The position numbers and the translations under genes were made by a program. The notes under the pieces were generated by a model. It made no database searches. It had not been told where the DNA came from and saw only the letters and a program-made list of their open reading frames with translations. 64,000 bases of DNA from Schistocephalus solidus. Taxonomy: Eukaryota > Platyhelminthes > Cestoda > Diphyllobothriidea > Diphyllobothriidae. The DNA lies in NCBI GenBank assembly GCA_017591395.1, contig WEDG01005296.1, positions 1 to 64,000 of the forward strand, written 5' to 3'. Position 1 is the first letter of the stretch. Each line of letters opens with the position of its first letter. Below are positions 62,791 to 64,000 of this stretch, piece by piece.

Positions 62791-64000
62791 CATCTCATCC
62801 CATTAACGTACTATAATTTGTAATACGTCCATGCTTAAAGAACGCTACCACTAGTATCCGTGTCCAGTACGCAAACGATACAGAAGCTGAAGCATTTTGT
62901 GCAGAGCGGTAAATAGTTAGATGCAAAACTCATTGGTCGAGCACTATTACTGAAAGAGTCGAGGATGACTATAATGGTCATTTATGCCTTATTACTCACT
63001 ACCAGTCAAGCAGCCAGCCATATCCCAAGCCTGGGAGACCGAGGTTCGAACCCGGGCAGCAATGGAACACTGCACCGGGCATTCATCTGTCACTTAAGTC
63101 ATGCACACATGTTTTGTCGATTGCAATCGGAAGTGTTCAGTCGCAGTGAAGGTGGAGTTTTTAAATCGCTCCTGGATGTAGGGTGGAGTACGGTCGTTCC
63201 ATAGAGCCACGGAGCTCTCCTTTACACCCGCCTTCTGACATTATTCGTCAGTATGCTTGCCTTCCGTAGATTTCCCGCCTTATGCGGCACCTTGGACGGC
63301 ACCCTCTCAAACTCTCTACGTCTCCTTTTAAGAGGCATTCATGCGACCAAGGTTAGTAGCGAAATCCCGCAGATAAAATCCGCATAGTCGTCCTTCAAAA
63401 CTTGGAAGCTAAAGCATTTAGTTTCGCTACAACTCAATCTTTTACAGAAGAAGATGCTAACGCCAGCAGAGCATCATCAGGCGGCAAACCGCTTTGCAGG
63501 CATCCGGTCCACCTGATATATAATAGAAAGTTTAAAGAGCCCGAGGCTTCTTCATATGTTCTTCTTAAAACCTCAAATTTAAAGAAGACAGCCGATCATC
63601 AGGTCTACGACTGCATATCAACCGTGGTCTATAAGTACTCCAGCCACAGACCACCTAACCTTTTTCTACTTCTACCATTGCCTCTGAATTGGTAGCCTCC
63701 GGTGTTGCATTGTCAATAATTCAGCTGCTAAAAATGTCACTCATGATCATTTAAGGCAGACTAAATCCCGAGAACAAGAGAGAAGGAAAACATAAAAAAA
63801 GAAAATAAGGTAAGAAAAGACACAAAGCATATAGGTCAGCTGCAAACATCATTTAAAAAAAAATTCTGTCAAACTACAAGTCATGTATAGGCTCCCTGTA
63901 GCTTAAGGCAGATAAGGCATCTAGAAGTCATGGAGTGTGAGGTGTTGGAGAGAAAGACGCCTGGGATCGAGCAAAAACAGGAGCCTGGATGAGGCGGTGT
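62791..64000. other. Right end, unassigned
   Basis: Apart from a tRNA-like B box at 63043-63053, nothing is recognised. A 97-residue frame (63402-63695: EEDANASRASSGGKPLCRHP and onward) has no known relatives that I can name and no flanking splice model. Confidence 0.3.
63005..63080 (+). repeat. tRNA-like pol III B box, possible SINE head
   Basis: GGTTCGAACCC at 63043-63053 is a perfect B-box match, inside a T-arm-like hairpin (CCGAG/CCCGG, four of five pairs). No convincing anticodon arm or A box at the right spacing, so it is not called as a tRNA gene. Confidence 0.35.

Overview
This is a piece of a repeat-rich eukaryotic genome, most likely a parasitic flatworm and probably a tapeworm. 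Three things point that way. One gene is cut into small exons by very large repeat-filled introns. Non-LTR retrotransposons are abundant. The RTE-type element at the right end strongly resembles, from memory, RTE copies common in diphyllobothriidean tapeworm assemblies; no search was run. There are no bacterial operons, rRNAs, CRISPR arrays or intact tRNA genes.

Layout. (1) Positions 1-14860 are a graveyard of broken LINEs of the CR1/Jockey type, with recognisable endonuclease, ORF1 and reverse transcriptase pieces and no intact ORF. The pieces form nested inverted repeats: 1322-4170 mirrors about 6507-9345; about 9346-10310 mirrors parts of 11985-13962; and 1207-1321 plus 4171-4907 mirror 13966-14860. 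The last pair preserves an occupied and an empty insertion site of the same LINE. (2) About 14861-15930 is AT-rich sequence in which I recognise nothing. (3) Positions 15931-59173 (+) carry one protein kinase gene. I assembled six exons by hand (15931-16439, 16787-17054, 29953-30079, 38780-38828, 56452-56631, 58339-59173). All junctions are GT/AG and all phases agree. With one candidate 36-base micro-intron removed, the model gives 643 residues. The catalytic domain reads as a DRAK/STK17-type member of the death-associated protein kinase family. (4) Introns 2, 3 and 4 (12.9, 8.7 and 17.6 kb) are filled with short dispersed repeats. (5) A broken RTE retrotransposon lies at about 60560-62790, followed by unassigned sequence with one tRNA-like B box.

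The most distinctive non-coding finding is a dispersed family of roughly 260-330 bp elements. Their terminal inverted repeats are up to about 47 bp, and their cores are degenerate arrays of the telomere-type unit TTAGGG. I count about nine full or partial copies, all inside the kinase introns. One copy is interrupted by a second, GC-rich family. Two other families carry tRNA-like modules and look like SINEs or SINE composites.

Limits: exon boundaries come from reading frames and splice dinucleotides, without transcripts. Repeat boundaries are accurate to about 5-30 bases unless a junction is stated. Clade names for the LINEs rest on motif recognition, not on trees.
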